Positions 52,382 to 61,881 are shown, counted from the stretch's first letter. The stretch: 64,000 nt of DNA from an uncultured Collinsella sp. (GCA_900541025.1 UQIL01000006.1:1-64000); one strand, 5' to 3'. The notes: generated by a model not told the origin, from the letters alone. Numbers and translations: made by a program.

Positions 52382-53689
52382 TTACTGCTCGGGTTCTTCG
52401 ACTTTATCGATGGCCCAGGTGGATCCGAGGCCGCCGGTGGTGTTGTGGCGGATGCGCACAGTGACTTCGTGGCGCTCGCCGGCCTGCGTGTAGCGCAGGG
52501 GGAAGCTTGCGCGGTTTCGCGCGGCCTCGATGGTACCGCGCTCGCGGGCAATCCAGTAGTACTCGCCGACGATGCCGAGCGTGTCGGCGCCGTAGGGGAG
52601 ATAGGTCGACAGCTGGTGCAGAAGCGGGCCGGGGCAGAAGACTTCGGTTGCGAAATCGACGGGGAAGTCCTCGGGGATGGCGGGCGCTGCAGGTGCGGGG
52701 GTTGGGGCCGCTGCGGGTACCGAAGCCGGTGCCGGTGCGGGAATTCGGTCGCAAGCGGCGGCGGGCACGGATTCGATGACGGGTGCGGGCTCCAGCGTCG
52801 CTTCCGGCTTGATCGTGGAATCTGCGGGCTTCACGGTGACGGGCGCGTCTGCAGCTGCAGTTTCAACCTCAACCTGCGTCGCGTTCTCGTTCTCGACGCT
52901 CGACTTTGCCTCGATGGGCGTGGATGCCATGGTGGTGATGCCGGCGTTTGCGTTCTCGGGGTCATAGACGACCGTGAGCGAGATGGCGGGCTGCGGCGTC
53001 TCGGGCTCCGGCGCCGACTCGGTAGCGCCTTGATCGTCGGGCTCGTCGGGCTGATCGTCCTCGGTCTCGTCGCCAAAGACATCGCTGTTTTGGAACGCAG
53101 GCGTTTCGGGCTGGTCAGCGGCTTCTTCGGTTGTCGACTTGGGAGCTTCGTTGAGCTCCGCAGTGGCTTCCTGCTCGGATATGACTTCGGGATCGGTCGT
53201 GGCGGTGATTTCGGTGTCGGCTTCTGCCGTTACCTCAATAGAGACTTCGATCTCTGCCTCGGGCTCGGGCTCCGGAGCGACTTCGGCCACGGGCTCGGGC
53301 TCGGCGCGCTTAACGTGCTTGGGGCGCACGGCCTTGAGGTCCTTCTCGCCGCGCTTTTTCTTTTTGTAGGACTGCTTGGCACCCTTGGCAGCCTTGGGCT
53401 TGTCCTCGCCCTTGGCAAGGGCGGCATCCCAGGCCTCGTTGGCGATGAGCGTGGCATACAGGCGACCGCCCTTAAAGACGGTCAGCCTTATGCAGTCGTC
53501 GAGCTCCTCGAGCAGCTCGCGCGTGGACTCGAAGCCCAGGTCATAAGCGGCCATGTCACCAGCAGCGAGCGCCTCCTCGACCTGCGTCATAAACGTTTGC
53601 TTGCCGCACCCAATCGCATCACGCAGCAGACGATACAGATAGATGTGGTTGCCCAGCGATAGCGTGGGCTTAACTATTGTCTTGCTCAT
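52382..53689 (-). CDS. Unknown protein with helical head, acidic linker and C-terminal domain
   Basis: A 435-residue protein I do not recognise. Residues 1 to about 100 form a conserved-looking alpha/beta head (LGFESTRELLEELDD, VFKGGRLYATLIANEAWD). A lysine-rich patch (KKKKRGEK) follows. Next come about 230 residues of Glu/Pro/Ala/Thr-rich linker, and a C-terminal domain ending near GSTWAIDKVEE. The head recalls a winged helix with helical sheet, which might bind nucleic acid. gaggag supports the ATG at 53689. Confidence 0.6.
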   Translation of the reverse strand: MSKTIVKPTLSLGNHIYLYRLLRDAIGCGKQTFMTQVEEALAAGDMAAYDLGFESTRELLEELDDCIRLTVFKGGRLYATLIANEAWDAALAKGEDKPKAAKGAKQSYKKKKRGEKDLKAVRPKHVKRAEPEPVAEVAPEPEPEAEIEVSIEVTAEADTEITATTDPEVISEQEATAELNEAPKSTTEEAADQPETPAFQNSDVFGDETEDDQPDEPDDQGATESAPEPETPQPAISLTVVYDPENANAGITTMASTPIEAKSSVENENATQVEVETAAADAPVTVKPADSTIKPEATLEPAPVIESVPAAACDRIPAPAPASVPAAAPTPAPAAPAIPEDFPVDFATEVFCPGPLLHQLSTYLPYGADTLGIVGEYYWIARERGTIEAARNRASFPLRYTQAGERHEVTVRIRHNTTGGLGSTWAIDKVEEPEQ

Positions 53690-53760
53690 GGCAAATCTCC
53701 TCTTTACACACCAAAGCATCTTACCATCGCGCGGGGCTTGCTACCTCGGCGCCCAAGGCA

Positions 53761-53793
53761 AACGGGCGCGACCGTTGCCGGTTCGCGCCCGTT
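53761..53793 (-). terminator. Hairpin after the Ser/Thr-rich membrane protein gene
   Basis: aacgggcgcga (53761-53771) pairs perfectly with tcgcgcccgtt (53783-53793); the T-run is short. It probably terminates the minus-strand gene upstream. Confidence 0.55.
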
Positions 53794-53827
53794 ATACAGG
53801 TCGATTATCTATGAGGGGCAAACGTGC

Positions 53828-54781
53828 TTAGTTGCCCGATGCCGTGCCTTGGCTCGAGCTGTCAGATGCCGTGCCGGACGCGGTTCCACTCGAGCTGTTC
53901 GAGTTGCTGGTGTTGCTGCTGTCTGCTGAGCCCGTTCCCGACGTGGTGTCGCTCGTCTGGTCGCCCGTGCTCGGTTGAGAGCCGTCAGTCGTTTGGCTTG
54001 AGTCGGTTGTGCCGGATTGCGTACCGTTGTTGTTCACAGAAGAATCGGCGCCCTGCGACTGATCGGGGGTGTTCGAGGACGAGTCGGTGGATGCGGAGGT
54101 GCCCTGCGAGTCGTCCTGCTGGCTTTGCGATTGACCAGTGCTGTCCGCGTCGTGCTCGGTCGTGCGTGACGACAGAATCGGCTCGGGACGCTCGCCCAGA
54201 CCCTCACCGGCGGTGGTGATAAGGATGGCAGCGGTGCAGGCGATAACCGCGACGATGGCGATGGCGATCGAGAAGATGATGACCTTCTTTTGCGTCTGGC
54301 TGCGCTCTGCCGCCGCCTTGGCGCGCAGGCTGTCGGGGGCGACGCGCGCCGTGGTCGCGCGCCCTGCAATCTGGCGCATCTCCTGGGTAGTCGCGGCGCC
54401 GCCTAAGTGCTCCTCGGCATTTAATTCAACGGGTTCATAGGCGCCGGCGGGGTAGTCGACGGTGGCGTGCGTACCTTTGAGGGCTTCGGCGCTGGCAGAG
54501 ATAAAGTGGCGGTAGACCTGCGAGGACACAACGGTGATGACCGAGCTCACAGCGGCACCGATCACCGATCCGGCGATACCGATCTTGGAGGCAAGCGCGA
54601 CGCTCGTAGCGGCAGCTGCGGCGCCGGCGATGATCTGGGGAATGGAAATGTCGTCAAACAGGCCCTTTTTGGGCGCGATGGCCATGGTCTGGCCGATGGA
54701 ATGGTTTTCGTGAACGCCGTTGTTGAGCGATGCCGGCGTCATGACACGTGTGCGCGGCGCGTCGGTGTACTTGGTTGTCAT
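53828..54781 (-). CDS. Membrane protein with Ser/Thr/Asp-rich tail
   Basis: A 317-residue protein. A hydrophobic segment near residue 50-80 (IIAGAAAAATSVALASKIGIAGSVIGAAVSS) may form a helical hairpin. A second membrane helix (VIIFSIAIAIVAVIACTAAILI) precedes an extracytoplasmic tail of over 100 residues rich in Ser, Thr, Gly, Gln and Asp. No motif names it. Gene copies of this type occur in Coriobacteriia; a surface or envelope role is plausible. ggagga supports the ATG at 54781. Confidence 0.55.
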   Translation of the reverse strand: MTTKYTDAPRTRVMTPASLNNGVHENHSIGQTMAIAPKKGLFDDISIPQIIAGAAAAATSVALASKIGIAGSVIGAAVSSVITVVSSQVYRHFISASAEALKGTHATVDYPAGAYEPVELNAEEHLGGAATTQEMRQIAGRATTARVAPDSLRAKAAAERSQTQKKVIIFSIAIAIVAVIACTAAILITTAGEGLGERPEPILSSRTTEHDADSTGQSQSQQDDSQGTSASTDSSSNTPDQSQGADSSVNNNGTQSGTTDSSQTTDGSQPSTGDQTSDTTSGTGSADSSNTSNSNSSSGTASGTASDSSSQGTASGN

Positions 54782-54984
54782 ACGGGGTCCTCCCGGTGTA
54801 AATCTGCTTCGTTTCGTGTAGCCATCAGGGTACCCACCAGATGTGAATCGTACGTGACATTTAACAGATACCATCAACTCATCAATAGCTCACCAAGTTG
54901 GTGGGATGCGGTTCCACCCGGCGGTTGAACTACAATAGGGCTTGCTAATTGTGTTGAATGGCGTCTACGCACGGGAGCATTCTT

Positions 54985-56964
54985 ATGAATCTTCACCTTT
55001 CTCAGTCTGATGGCTTTTTGCGTGTGGCGGCGGCGTCGCCGCAGATTCGTGTGGCCGATGTCGAGGGCAATGCCGAGGTTGCGCTGGCGGCTGTTCGCGA
55101 GGCTGCCGAGCGCGGCGTTCGCGCGCTGGTGCTGCCCGAGCTTAACTTGTGCGGCTATACCGCGGCCGATCTGTTCCATAACCGCACGCTGCTGCATGCC
55201 TGCGAGGCAGCGCTGGTGCATATCCTCGATGAAACTCGTGAGTTGCCGATTGTCTTTACCATCGGTCTTCCCGTTGCAGTTGCCGAGAATATCTACAACT
55301 GTGCCGCCGTGTGCTGTGCGGGCGAGCTTTTGGGCCTGACGGCCAAGAAGTATCTGCCCAACTATGGTGAGTTCTATGAGCGCCGCTGGTTTGCTCCGGC
55401 GCCTGCGGATCCCGTGTGGGTCGAGTTTGCCGGTCAGGGTCCGGTTCCGCTGGGTTCGGGGCTTGTCTACCGCTGCTGTGATGAGGGTGCCGAGGACCTG
55501 GTGCTGGGCGTTGAGGTCTGCGAGGACCTGTGGGTGCCGGCGCCCCCTTCGACCGAGATGGCGCTTGCCGGTGCGACGGTGATTCTCAACCCGTCGGCCT
55601 CGGACGAGATTATCGGTAAGGCAGATTACCGCCGCAGCCTTATCTCTAACCAAAGCGCGCGCCTGTATTGCGCCTATGCCTACGCGGACGCGAGCGAGGG
55701 CGAATCCACGACCGATATGGTCTTTGCGGGCGAGAACCTTATCTACGAAAACGGCTCCAAGCTCGCCGCGACCAAACTGCTTACCTGCGATATGGCCATC
55801 GCCGACGTTGACCTTGACCGCCTGGTTGCCGAACGCCGTCGCTCGACGACGTGGACGCGTACCGACGATGCTCCGGAGGCCACGACCGTTGAGTTTTCGT
55901 TTGAGGGCGTGCTGGCCGAAGAACCTGTCCTGCGCGATGCCTGCGACATCGACCGTGTCTTCCCGCGCGCGCCCTTTGTGCCGGCCGACCACGGCGACTT
56001 GGCCGAGCGCTGCGAGACGATCCTTGATCTACAGACTGCGGGCCTCAAGACCCGCCTCGCCCACACAGGTACCAAGGCTGCGGTCATCGGCCTTTCGGGC
56101 GGCTTGGACTCCACGCTAGCGCTGCTTGTGACCGTGCGTGCCTTCGATGCGCTGGGGCTGCCGCGCACGGGTATCACGGCGGTTTCCATGCCCGGTTTTG
56201 GCACGACGCACCGCACTAAGTCCAATGCCGAGTCGCTCGCTCGTGACTTGGGTGTGAGCTTCCGCGAGGTCTCAATCCATGCTGCCGTGGAACAGCACTT
56301 TAAGGATATCGAGCATGATCCGGCCGTGCAGGACGTGACCTACGAGAACAGCCAGGCCCGCGAGCGTACGCAGATCCTGATGGATCTGGCCAACCAGGCT
56401 GGCGGTTTTGTCATTGGCACGGGCGACCTGTCGGAGCTGGCGCTCGGCTGGGCTACCTATAACGGCGACCACATGAGCATGTACGCCGTCAACGCGAGCG
56501 TGCCCAAGACGCTTGTGCGCCATCTGGTGCGCTATGCCGCCGATGTCTTTGGCGGGCGTATTGCCGAGGTCTTGCTCGATATCCTCGATACGCCGGTGTC
56601 CCCCGAGCTTCTGCCGCCCACGGGCGACGGCGAGATTGCGCAGAAGACCGAGGATTTGGTGGGCCCGTACGAGCTGCATGACTACTTCCTCTACTACCTG
56701 CTGCGTTTTGGCTTTGAGCCGGGCAAGATCTACCGCATGGCGCTCAAGAGCTTCGAGGGCGTCTACGACGCTAAGACCGTCCACACGTGGCTACGTACGT
56801 TCTACCGTCGCTTCTTTGCCCAGCAGTTTAAGCGCAGCTGCCTGCCCGATGGTCCCAAGGTGGGCTCGGTGACGCTCAGCCCGCGCGGCGATTGGCGTAT
56901 GCCGAGTGACGCTAGCTCGCGTCTGTGGCTTGCGCAGATCGACGCGCTCAATCCAGTTGACTAA
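54985..56964 (+). CDS. nadE: Glutamine-dependent NAD+ synthetase
   Basis: A 659-residue enzyme that amidates nicotinate adenine dinucleotide. The N-terminal glutaminase (nitrilase fold) has LPELNLCGY (Glu), KKYLPNYGEFYERRW (Lys) and GVEVCEDLW (Cys). The C-terminal synthetase has the PP-loop GLSGGLDSTLAL and GTGDLSELALGW. Full length. I start at 54985 (gggag upstream) rather than 54958. A -10-like tacaat is at 54931. Confidence 0.95.
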   Translation: MNLHLSQSDGFLRVAAASPQIRVADVEGNAEVALAAVREAAERGVRALVLPELNLCGYTAADLFHNRTLLHACEAALVHILDETRELPIVFTIGLPVAVAENIYNCAAVCCAGELLGLTAKKYLPNYGEFYERRWFAPAPADPVWVEFAGQGPVPLGSGLVYRCCDEGAEDLVLGVEVCEDLWVPAPPSTEMALAGATVILNPSASDEIIGKADYRRSLISNQSARLYCAYAYADASEGESTTDMVFAGENLIYENGSKLAATKLLTCDMAIADVDLDRLVAERRRSTTWTRTDDAPEATTVEFSFEGVLAEEPVLRDACDIDRVFPRAPFVPADHGDLAERCETILDLQTAGLKTRLAHTGTKAAVIGLSGGLDSTLALLVTVRAFDALGLPRTGITAVSMPGFGTTHRTKSNAESLARDLGVSFREVSIHAAVEQHFKDIEHDPAVQDVTYENSQARERTQILMDLANQAGGFVIGTGDLSELALGWATYNGDHMSMYAVNASVPKTLVRHLVRYAADVFGGRIAEVLLDILDTPVSPELLPPTGDGEIAQKTEDLVGPYELHDYFLYYLLRFGFEPGKIYRMALKSFEGVYDAKTVHTWLRTFYRRFFAQQFKRSCLPDGPKVGSVTLSPRGDWRMPSDASSRLWLAQIDALNPVD

Positions 56965-57032
56965 GGTTGGCTAAATTGAACCAATACGGGGGTTGCAAGC
57001 GTTACACTTTTGCAATCTGATGGCCCGTATCG

Positions 57033-57064
57033 CGCGGCGCTCTTGTCGGAGCGCCGCGTTTTTT
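57033..57064 (+). terminator. Terminator between nadE and the aminotransferase
   Basis: cgcggcgctc (57033-57042) pairs perfectly with gagcgccgcg (57049-57058), followed by six T. It ends 18 bp before the next start, so it could also attenuate that gene. Confidence 0.88.
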
Positions 57065-57082
57065 ATATCGAAAGGTGGCACC

Positions 57083-58246
57083 ATGCAGGCATCTCAGCGT
57101 CTCGACCGCTTTGGCGCGGAGGTCTTCGCCTCGCTCAACAACAAGCTTCTCGCGCTGAAGGCTCAGGGCAAGACCATTTACAACATGAGCGTGGGCACGC
57201 CCGACTTTAAGCCGTACGACCACGTGGTCGAGGCGCTCACGCAGGCAGCCCAAGATCCCGAGATGTGGAAGTATGCCCTGCGCGACCTGCCCGAACTCAA
57301 GCAAGCCGTGTGCGATTACTATGAGCGTCGCTTTGGCGTTTCGGGCATTACGCCGTCTATGGTGCAGTCGTGCAACGGCACGCAGGAGGGCGTGGGCCAT
57401 TTGGGCCTGGCCCTGCTCGATCCGGGTGACACCATTCTGGTTCCCGATCCGTGCTACCCGGTCTTTGAGGCGGGTGCCAAGATTGCCGATGCCAAGCTCG
57501 AGTACTATCCGTTGGTTGCCGAGCATAATTACCTGCCCTATGTGGCGGGTATCGATTCCGAGGTGGCCGATCGTGCCAAGTATATGATCGTGTCGCTGCC
57601 CGCGAACCCGGTCGGCTCGGTGGGCACGCCCGAGGTCTACGAGGAGATTATCGCCTTTGCCCGCGAGCATGATCTGCTCATCGTCCATGACAACGCATAC
57701 TCCGACATCGTGTTCGACGGCGAGCCGGGCGGCAGCTTCTTGCAGTATCCCGGTGCGCTTGAGGTGGGCGTGGAGTTCTTCTCGCTTTCCAAGTCGTTTA
57801 ACGTCACCGGTGCCCGCATCGGCTTTTTGGTCGGTCGCGAGGATGTGGTCTCTGCCTTTGCCAAGCTGCGCAGCCAGATCGACTTTGGTATGTTCTTCCC
57901 GATTCAGAAGGCCGCCATCGCGTGCCTTAATGGCCCGCGCGATGAGGTCGAGGCGCAGCGTCTGAAGTACCAGGAACGCCGCGATGCCCTGTGCGACGGT
58001 CTTGAGGACCTGGGCTGGGAGCGTCCCAACGCGCATGGCTCTATGTTTGTGTGGGCCAAGCTTCCCGGTGGTCGCACCGATTCCATGGCGTTTTGCGAGG
58101 AGCTTATGGAGAAGGCCGGCGTTGTGGTGACGCCGGGCGCGAGCTTTGGCCCTTCGGGCGAGGGGCACGTGCGTATGGCACTGGTCCTGCCGCCCGATCA
58201 GATCGCTTTGGCTGTCGAGGCCATTCGCGAGGCGGGCCTGTATTAG
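57083..58246 (+). CDS. Class I/II PLP aminotransferase
   Basis: A 387-residue fold-type I aminotransferase. NMSVGTPDFKP, SCNGTQEGVGHLGLAL, PDPCYPVFEAG, SLPANPVGSVG and FSLSKSFNVTGARIGF (PLP lysine) are seen. It resembles the DapL/alanine-transaminase branch. Because dapH and dapB lie 5-7 kb away, it could be the N-acetyl-LL-diaminopimelate aminotransferase, but this is not proven. aaaggtgg precedes the ATG at 57083. Confidence 0.85.
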   Translation: MQASQRLDRFGAEVFASLNNKLLALKAQGKTIYNMSVGTPDFKPYDHVVEALTQAAQDPEMWKYALRDLPELKQAVCDYYERRFGVSGITPSMVQSCNGTQEGVGHLGLALLDPGDTILVPDPCYPVFEAGAKIADAKLEYYPLVAEHNYLPYVAGIDSEVADRAKYMIVSLPANPVGSVGTPEVYEEIIAFAREHDLLIVHDNAYSDIVFDGEPGGSFLQYPGALEVGVEFFSLSKSFNVTGARIGFLVGREDVVSAFAKLRSQIDFGMFFPIQKAAIACLNGPRDEVEAQRLKYQERRDALCDGLEDLGWERPNAHGSMFVWAKLPGGRTDSMAFCEELMEKAGVVVTPGASFGPSGEGHVRMALVLPPDQIALAVEAIREAGLY

Positions 58247-58390
58247 AAACCTATTTCGACTCGTCAATAGCTCGAAACCGATTTCGTGCAGTTATTTTAC
58301 GAATTCTGCAAACAATTTCGGTAAACGGTCGATTTTTGGCTGCGAATAGGAGCATAATCAAAGTCCCGATTGGATGTATTGGGATTACGG

Positions 58391-58421
58391 CAAGCCGCTC
58401 GGGTCGTTCCCGGGCGGCTTG
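58391..58421 (+). promoter_or_regulatory. Leader hairpin of ldh
   Basis: caagccgctcggg (58391-58403) pairs with cccgggcggcttg (58409-58421) with one wobble, then tttgtgg. It sits 26 bp before ldh, downstream of the likely promoter; it may attenuate or stabilise the mRNA. Confidence 0.5.
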
Positions 58422-58447
58422 TTTGTGGAGAGAGATGGGAGTTTCTA

Positions 58448-59398
58448 ATGGTTAACGAGAAGAAGGTCGCTATTGTCGGTTGCGGTTTCGTCGGTTCGTC
58501 TTCGGCGTTCGCTCTGATGCAGAGCGGTCTGTTCTCCGAGATGGTCCTCATCGACGTGGACAAGAACCGCGCCGAGGGTGAGGCTCTGGATATCGCGCAC
58601 GGCATGACGTTTGCCGAGCCGATGAAGATCTACGCCGGCGATTATTCCGATGTCGCCGACGCCGCCATGATCGTCGTCACCGCTGGCGCTGCCCAGAAGC
58701 CCGGTGAGACCCGCCTGGACCTGGTCAACAAGAACGTCAACATCTTTAAGTCCATTATCCCCGAGATTAAGAAGTCCGGCTTCGACGGCATTCTGCTAAT
58801 CGTCTCCAACCCGGTTGATGTTCTGACCTATGCTGCCATCAAGATGTCCGGCCTGCCCGAGGGCCATGTCATCGGCTCCGGCACCGTGCTCGACACTGGC
58901 CGTCTGCAGCAGATGCTTGGTGCCCACGTCGAGGTTGACCCGCGCGACGTTCAGGCCTATGTCATGGGTGAGCACGGCGACTCCGAGTTTGTCGCTTGGT
59001 CCAGCGCCCAGGTTGCCGGCGTGCCGCTGAACACCTTCTGCGAGCTTCACGGCCACCTGGAGCATGAGGCTGCCGAGAAGCGCATCGCCGAGGACGTTAA
59101 GAACTCCGCCTACACCATCATCGAGAAGAAGCACGCCACCTACTACGGCGTCGCCATGGCCGTTAAGCGCATCTGCACCGCTGTCATGCGTGATGAGCAG
59201 ACCGTTCTGCCCGTTTCCTCGCTCATGGTGGGCGAGTATGGCCTGTCCGATCTGGCCATCTCCATGCCGACGGTCGTTGGCCGCGACGGCGTCGTCTGCC
59301 GCGTCCCCGTGCCGCTGAACGATGACGAGCAGCATGAGCTCACCGCCTCCGCCAAGGCCCTCAAGGACATCATCGACAGCGTCGATTTCTCCTGCTAA
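58448..59398 (+). CDS. ldh: L-lactate dehydrogenase
   Basis: A 316-residue NAD-dependent enzyme reducing pyruvate to L-lactate. GCGFVGSSSAFAL binds NAD; TAGAAQKPGETRLDLVNKN is the substrate loop with the conserved Arg; SNPVDVLTYAA and GEHGDSEFVAWS (catalytic His) follow. Full length. ggagaga precedes the ATG at 58448. It regenerates NAD+ in fermentation together with pgi-based glycolysis. Confidence 0.95.
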   Translation: MVNEKKVAIVGCGFVGSSSAFALMQSGLFSEMVLIDVDKNRAEGEALDIAHGMTFAEPMKIYAGDYSDVADAAMIVVTAGAAQKPGETRLDLVNKNVNIFKSIIPEIKKSGFDGILLIVSNPVDVLTYAAIKMSGLPEGHVIGSGTVLDTGRLQQMLGAHVEVDPRDVQAYVMGEHGDSEFVAWSSAQVAGVPLNTFCELHGHLEHEAAEKRIAEDVKNSAYTIIEKKHATYYGVAMAVKRICTAVMRDEQTVLPVSSLMVGEYGLSDLAISMPTVVGRDGVVCRVPVPLNDDEQHELTASAKALKDIIDSVDFSC

Positions 59399-59430
59399 AT
59401 AAGGCTCGTTTGCCAGCAAGCTACAATGAA

Positions 59431-59465
59431 GGCGCTCAGGCCCCACGGCCCGGGCGCCTTTTTTG
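59431..59465 (+). terminator. ldh terminator
   Basis: ggcgctcaggcc (59431-59442) pairs with ggcccgggcgcc (59447-59458) with small imperfections, then a T-run. Confidence 0.85.
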
Positions 59466-59538
59466 GTGCATTTGGGTCAGGTTTGTTTGCACCAAAAGGG
59501 GCGCGATTGGTGCAAACGAACCTGACCCCAATGCACCA
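59464..59538 (+). repeat. Long palindrome with core motif, copy C
   Basis: 31-bp arms (59464-59494 and 59508-59538) pair with one mismatch and one wobble. Each arm is bounded by tggtgca and tgcacca. The 13-nt loop is aaaggggcgcgat; gtttgcaccaaaa resembles the core at 18.7 and 19.9 kb. It lies right before the DUF2974 gene start. Confidence 0.8.
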
Positions 59539-59555
59539 TTGTTGATGGGAGGGCC

Positions 59556-60716
59556 ATGTCGGATTCGCCTAACTTTTTGACCTATGCCCAGACGGCGTTT
59601 GATTCGTTTGAGGAGCGGACGTTCTGCGCGGTGGACAGCCTGGTGTTTGCATGGCTGTCGTATTTGCGCTTGCCGGGGGATATGCCGGAGCTTGCCGGCT
59701 GGCAGGGACTGGACGTGCGCGAGCTTCTGCGCGCGGAGTGCTACCCGGAGATGATTGGCGACCTGTGGGATCCGGAGGGGAGCCGTGCCTTACTGGAGGC
59801 TGTGGCGGCAAGCCCTCGCTACCGTGGCGTGCGCGTGTGCGGTTATCGTGCCGTGAGCGATGTGGTGGCGACAGAGCAGTTTGCAGCCATGGCGTTCCGG
59901 TTTCCGGCGGGGTTTAGTTATCTTTCCTTCCGGGGGACCGACAGCACGATTGTGGGCTGGAAAGAGGACTTTAACATGGCTTTCCGGTGTCCTGTGCCGG
60001 CCCAGGAATCTGCGGCGCGCTATGTGGACGAGGCGGTGGCCGCGATTGATGGTCCGCTCTTGTGCGGAGGCCATTCCAAGGGCGGAAACTTGGCGGTGTA
60101 TGGCGCGGCGATGTGCTCTGACGCTGCTGGCGACCGGATCGAACGGGCCTTCTCCCACGATGGCCCCGGCTTTGTCGAGGAGTTCCTGAGCGGTGACGCC
60201 TTCGCAGGTCTTTCCGGCCGCATCGACAAGACCCTGCCCCAGTCTTCGATTTTCGGCATGATGTTCGAGACACAGGAAGATTACGCCATTGTCGAGAGCA
60301 CCGAATTCAGTCTGCTGCAGCACAATCCCTTTAGCTGGGTCGTTGACGGCTACGACTTTGTGTATTGCGAGCGTCTGTCTGCCGGCGCTCGATACGTCGA
60401 TAGCTCTATTCGCGAGATGCTGCTTGCAGTGGGGCCTGCCGAGCGCGAGCGCTTTGTAGATGCGTTGTTCTCCGTGTTTGAAGCCACAGGGGCCGAACGG
60501 TTCGCAGATATCGCAGGGAATTTGCGCGAGAGCCTGCCGGTGATGCTCCAGGCTGCTCAGAGCTTCGACAAAGATACGCGCCGTTTCATCTCGCAGACCG
60601 TCGTCGCAATTCTTAAATGCGCCCTGCTGCCCAAGCGTTCCGAGCTCAACGTTCCTGCTGCCGGCAAGAGCCTGGCAGAGCAGCTCGAGGCGTGGCAGTC
60701 CGAGCTCCTGCGCTAA
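59556..60716 (+). CDS. DUF2974 alpha/beta hydrolase
   Basis: A 386-residue protein of the Mbeg1-like DUF2974 family. The nucleophile elbow is GGHSKGGNLAVY, preceded by YLSFRGTDSTIVGWKEDF, as in lipase-like hydrolases. AFSHDGPGF likely supplies part of the active site. The natural substrate is unknown, likely an ester or lipid. gggaggg supports the ATG at 59556. Confidence 0.85.
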   Translation: MSDSPNFLTYAQTAFDSFEERTFCAVDSLVFAWLSYLRLPGDMPELAGWQGLDVRELLRAECYPEMIGDLWDPEGSRALLEAVAASPRYRGVRVCGYRAVSDVVATEQFAAMAFRFPAGFSYLSFRGTDSTIVGWKEDFNMAFRCPVPAQESAARYVDEAVAAIDGPLLCGGHSKGGNLAVYGAAMCSDAAGDRIERAFSHDGPGFVEEFLSGDAFAGLSGRIDKTLPQSSIFGMMFETQEDYAIVESTEFSLLQHNPFSWVVDGYDFVYCERLSAGARYVDSSIREMLLAVGPAERERFVDALFSVFEATGAERFADIAGNLRESLPVMLQAAQSFDKDTRRFISQTVVAILKCALLPKRSELNVPAAGKSLAEQLEAWQSELLR

Positions 60717-60807
60717 CGCTGGTGCAAAGGGGCATGTTGGTGCATTGGGGCGGGCACGACCGCTATACTGATTCGTGCTGAAATCGATCTAGAACGGAAT
60801 GCCGTAT

Positions 60808-61812
60808 ATGAAAATCAATCACGCAATCCTGCATATCCTGGACTTTGACTCGGCCGTCAACGTCATGAGCCAGCGCGAGCTCGATATCGAGAGCCGCACC
60901 GTGCGCAACTTCGTGACCACGCATCTGCGTCGCGCCCGCACGTCTGCCGATAACAAGCGCGCCACGTTTGCCGAGAACTCCGCATTCGGCGGTGAGCTCA
61001 AGGGCTATTTCTTTGGCGAGCGCGAATTCGTGGACCTGTCGCAGCAGATTGCGGAGTTCATCTCCTCGGAGCTTGCCAAGGCCGAAAAGGCCGAGTCTAC
61101 CGACGTGCTTGTGGCGGACTTTGACGACGATGAGGACGCCCGCTGGTTTGCTGTCATGTTACTTGGGTCCAAGCAGGCCTTTATGCACGAGGTGGGCCGC
61201 GAGGAGGGCGAGGTGCGCAACGACATCGCGCGCCACTATGCTATTCTGCCGAATCCTTCCCAAAAGGTGCCGAGCTACGCCATCGTGCGCGCGAGCACCA
61301 TGGAGATCGGCTACGTGGACAAGAAGCGCAAGATCGCCGGCGAGGACCGCATGCTTATTCCTGACGGCCTGCTGCAGTGCGATACGGGCGTGTCGGGCAA
61401 GGAGATTATCGACACCGTGACGCGCGTGGTCGAGGAGGTTGCCGAGGAGCACGGCGCCAATACGGCCGTGGCGCTCGCCAAGGTCAAAGCCGCTGTTGCC
61501 GAGAAGGTCGAAGACGACGAGGAACTGCCGCCTTGGGATATCGTCGACGAGGTCTTTGAGGACGAGCCGGTCATCAAAGAGAGCGTTCGTGCGGCATTGA
61601 CCGAGGAAAAGGTGCCCGAGCGCGTGCCCGTGGAGCGTAAACAGGTCGAGCGTGCGGCCGTGCGCAATCATAAGATTCGAACCGATACGGGTATCGAGAT
61701 CAGCTTCCCGGCCGAGATGGGCTCGAACTCCGAGTATATCGAGTTCGTCAACGAGCCCAACGGCCTCATCTCCATCGAGCTCAAGAACATCGGAAGCATC
61801 GAGAACCGATAG
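60808..61812 (+). CDS. 37-kDa nucleoid-associated protein (NdpA family)
   Basis: A 334-residue NdpA-like protein (MKINHAILHILD; FGGELKGYFFGE; VLVADFDDDEDARWFAVMLLG; ISFPAEMGSNSEYIEF). E. coli YejK/NdpA associates with the nucleoid. Here it is monocistronic, with tatact at 60772 as a likely -10. I start at 60808; the ATG at 60799 is in frame and possible. Confidence 0.82.
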   Translation: MKINHAILHILDFDSAVNVMSQRELDIESRTVRNFVTTHLRRARTSADNKRATFAENSAFGGELKGYFFGEREFVDLSQQIAEFISSELAKAEKAESTDVLVADFDDDEDARWFAVMLLGSKQAFMHEVGREEGEVRNDIARHYAILPNPSQKVPSYAIVRASTMEIGYVDKKRKIAGEDRMLIPDGLLQCDTGVSGKEIIDTVTRVVEEVAEEHGANTAVALAKVKAAVAEKVEDDEELPPWDIVDEVFEDEPVIKESVRAALTEEKVPERVPVERKQVERAAVRNHKIRTDTGIEISFPAEMGSNSEYIEFVNEPNGLISIELKNIGSIENR

Positions 61813-61835
61813 CGCAATAGTTTCTTCCAAAGAGA

Positions 61836-61881
61836 AATCTGGATTATATTTTGAAGTATACTTTGAAATATAATCCAGATT
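61836..61881 (+). promoter_or_regulatory. Palindromic operator of the toxin-antitoxin pair
   Basis: A 46-bp near-perfect palindrome (arms start aatctggattatatttt) with tataat (61869-61874) in the right arm and tatact (61857-61862) at the centre. It ends 19 bp before the antitoxin start. Such sites let antitoxin-toxin complexes repress their own promoter. Confidence 0.75.
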
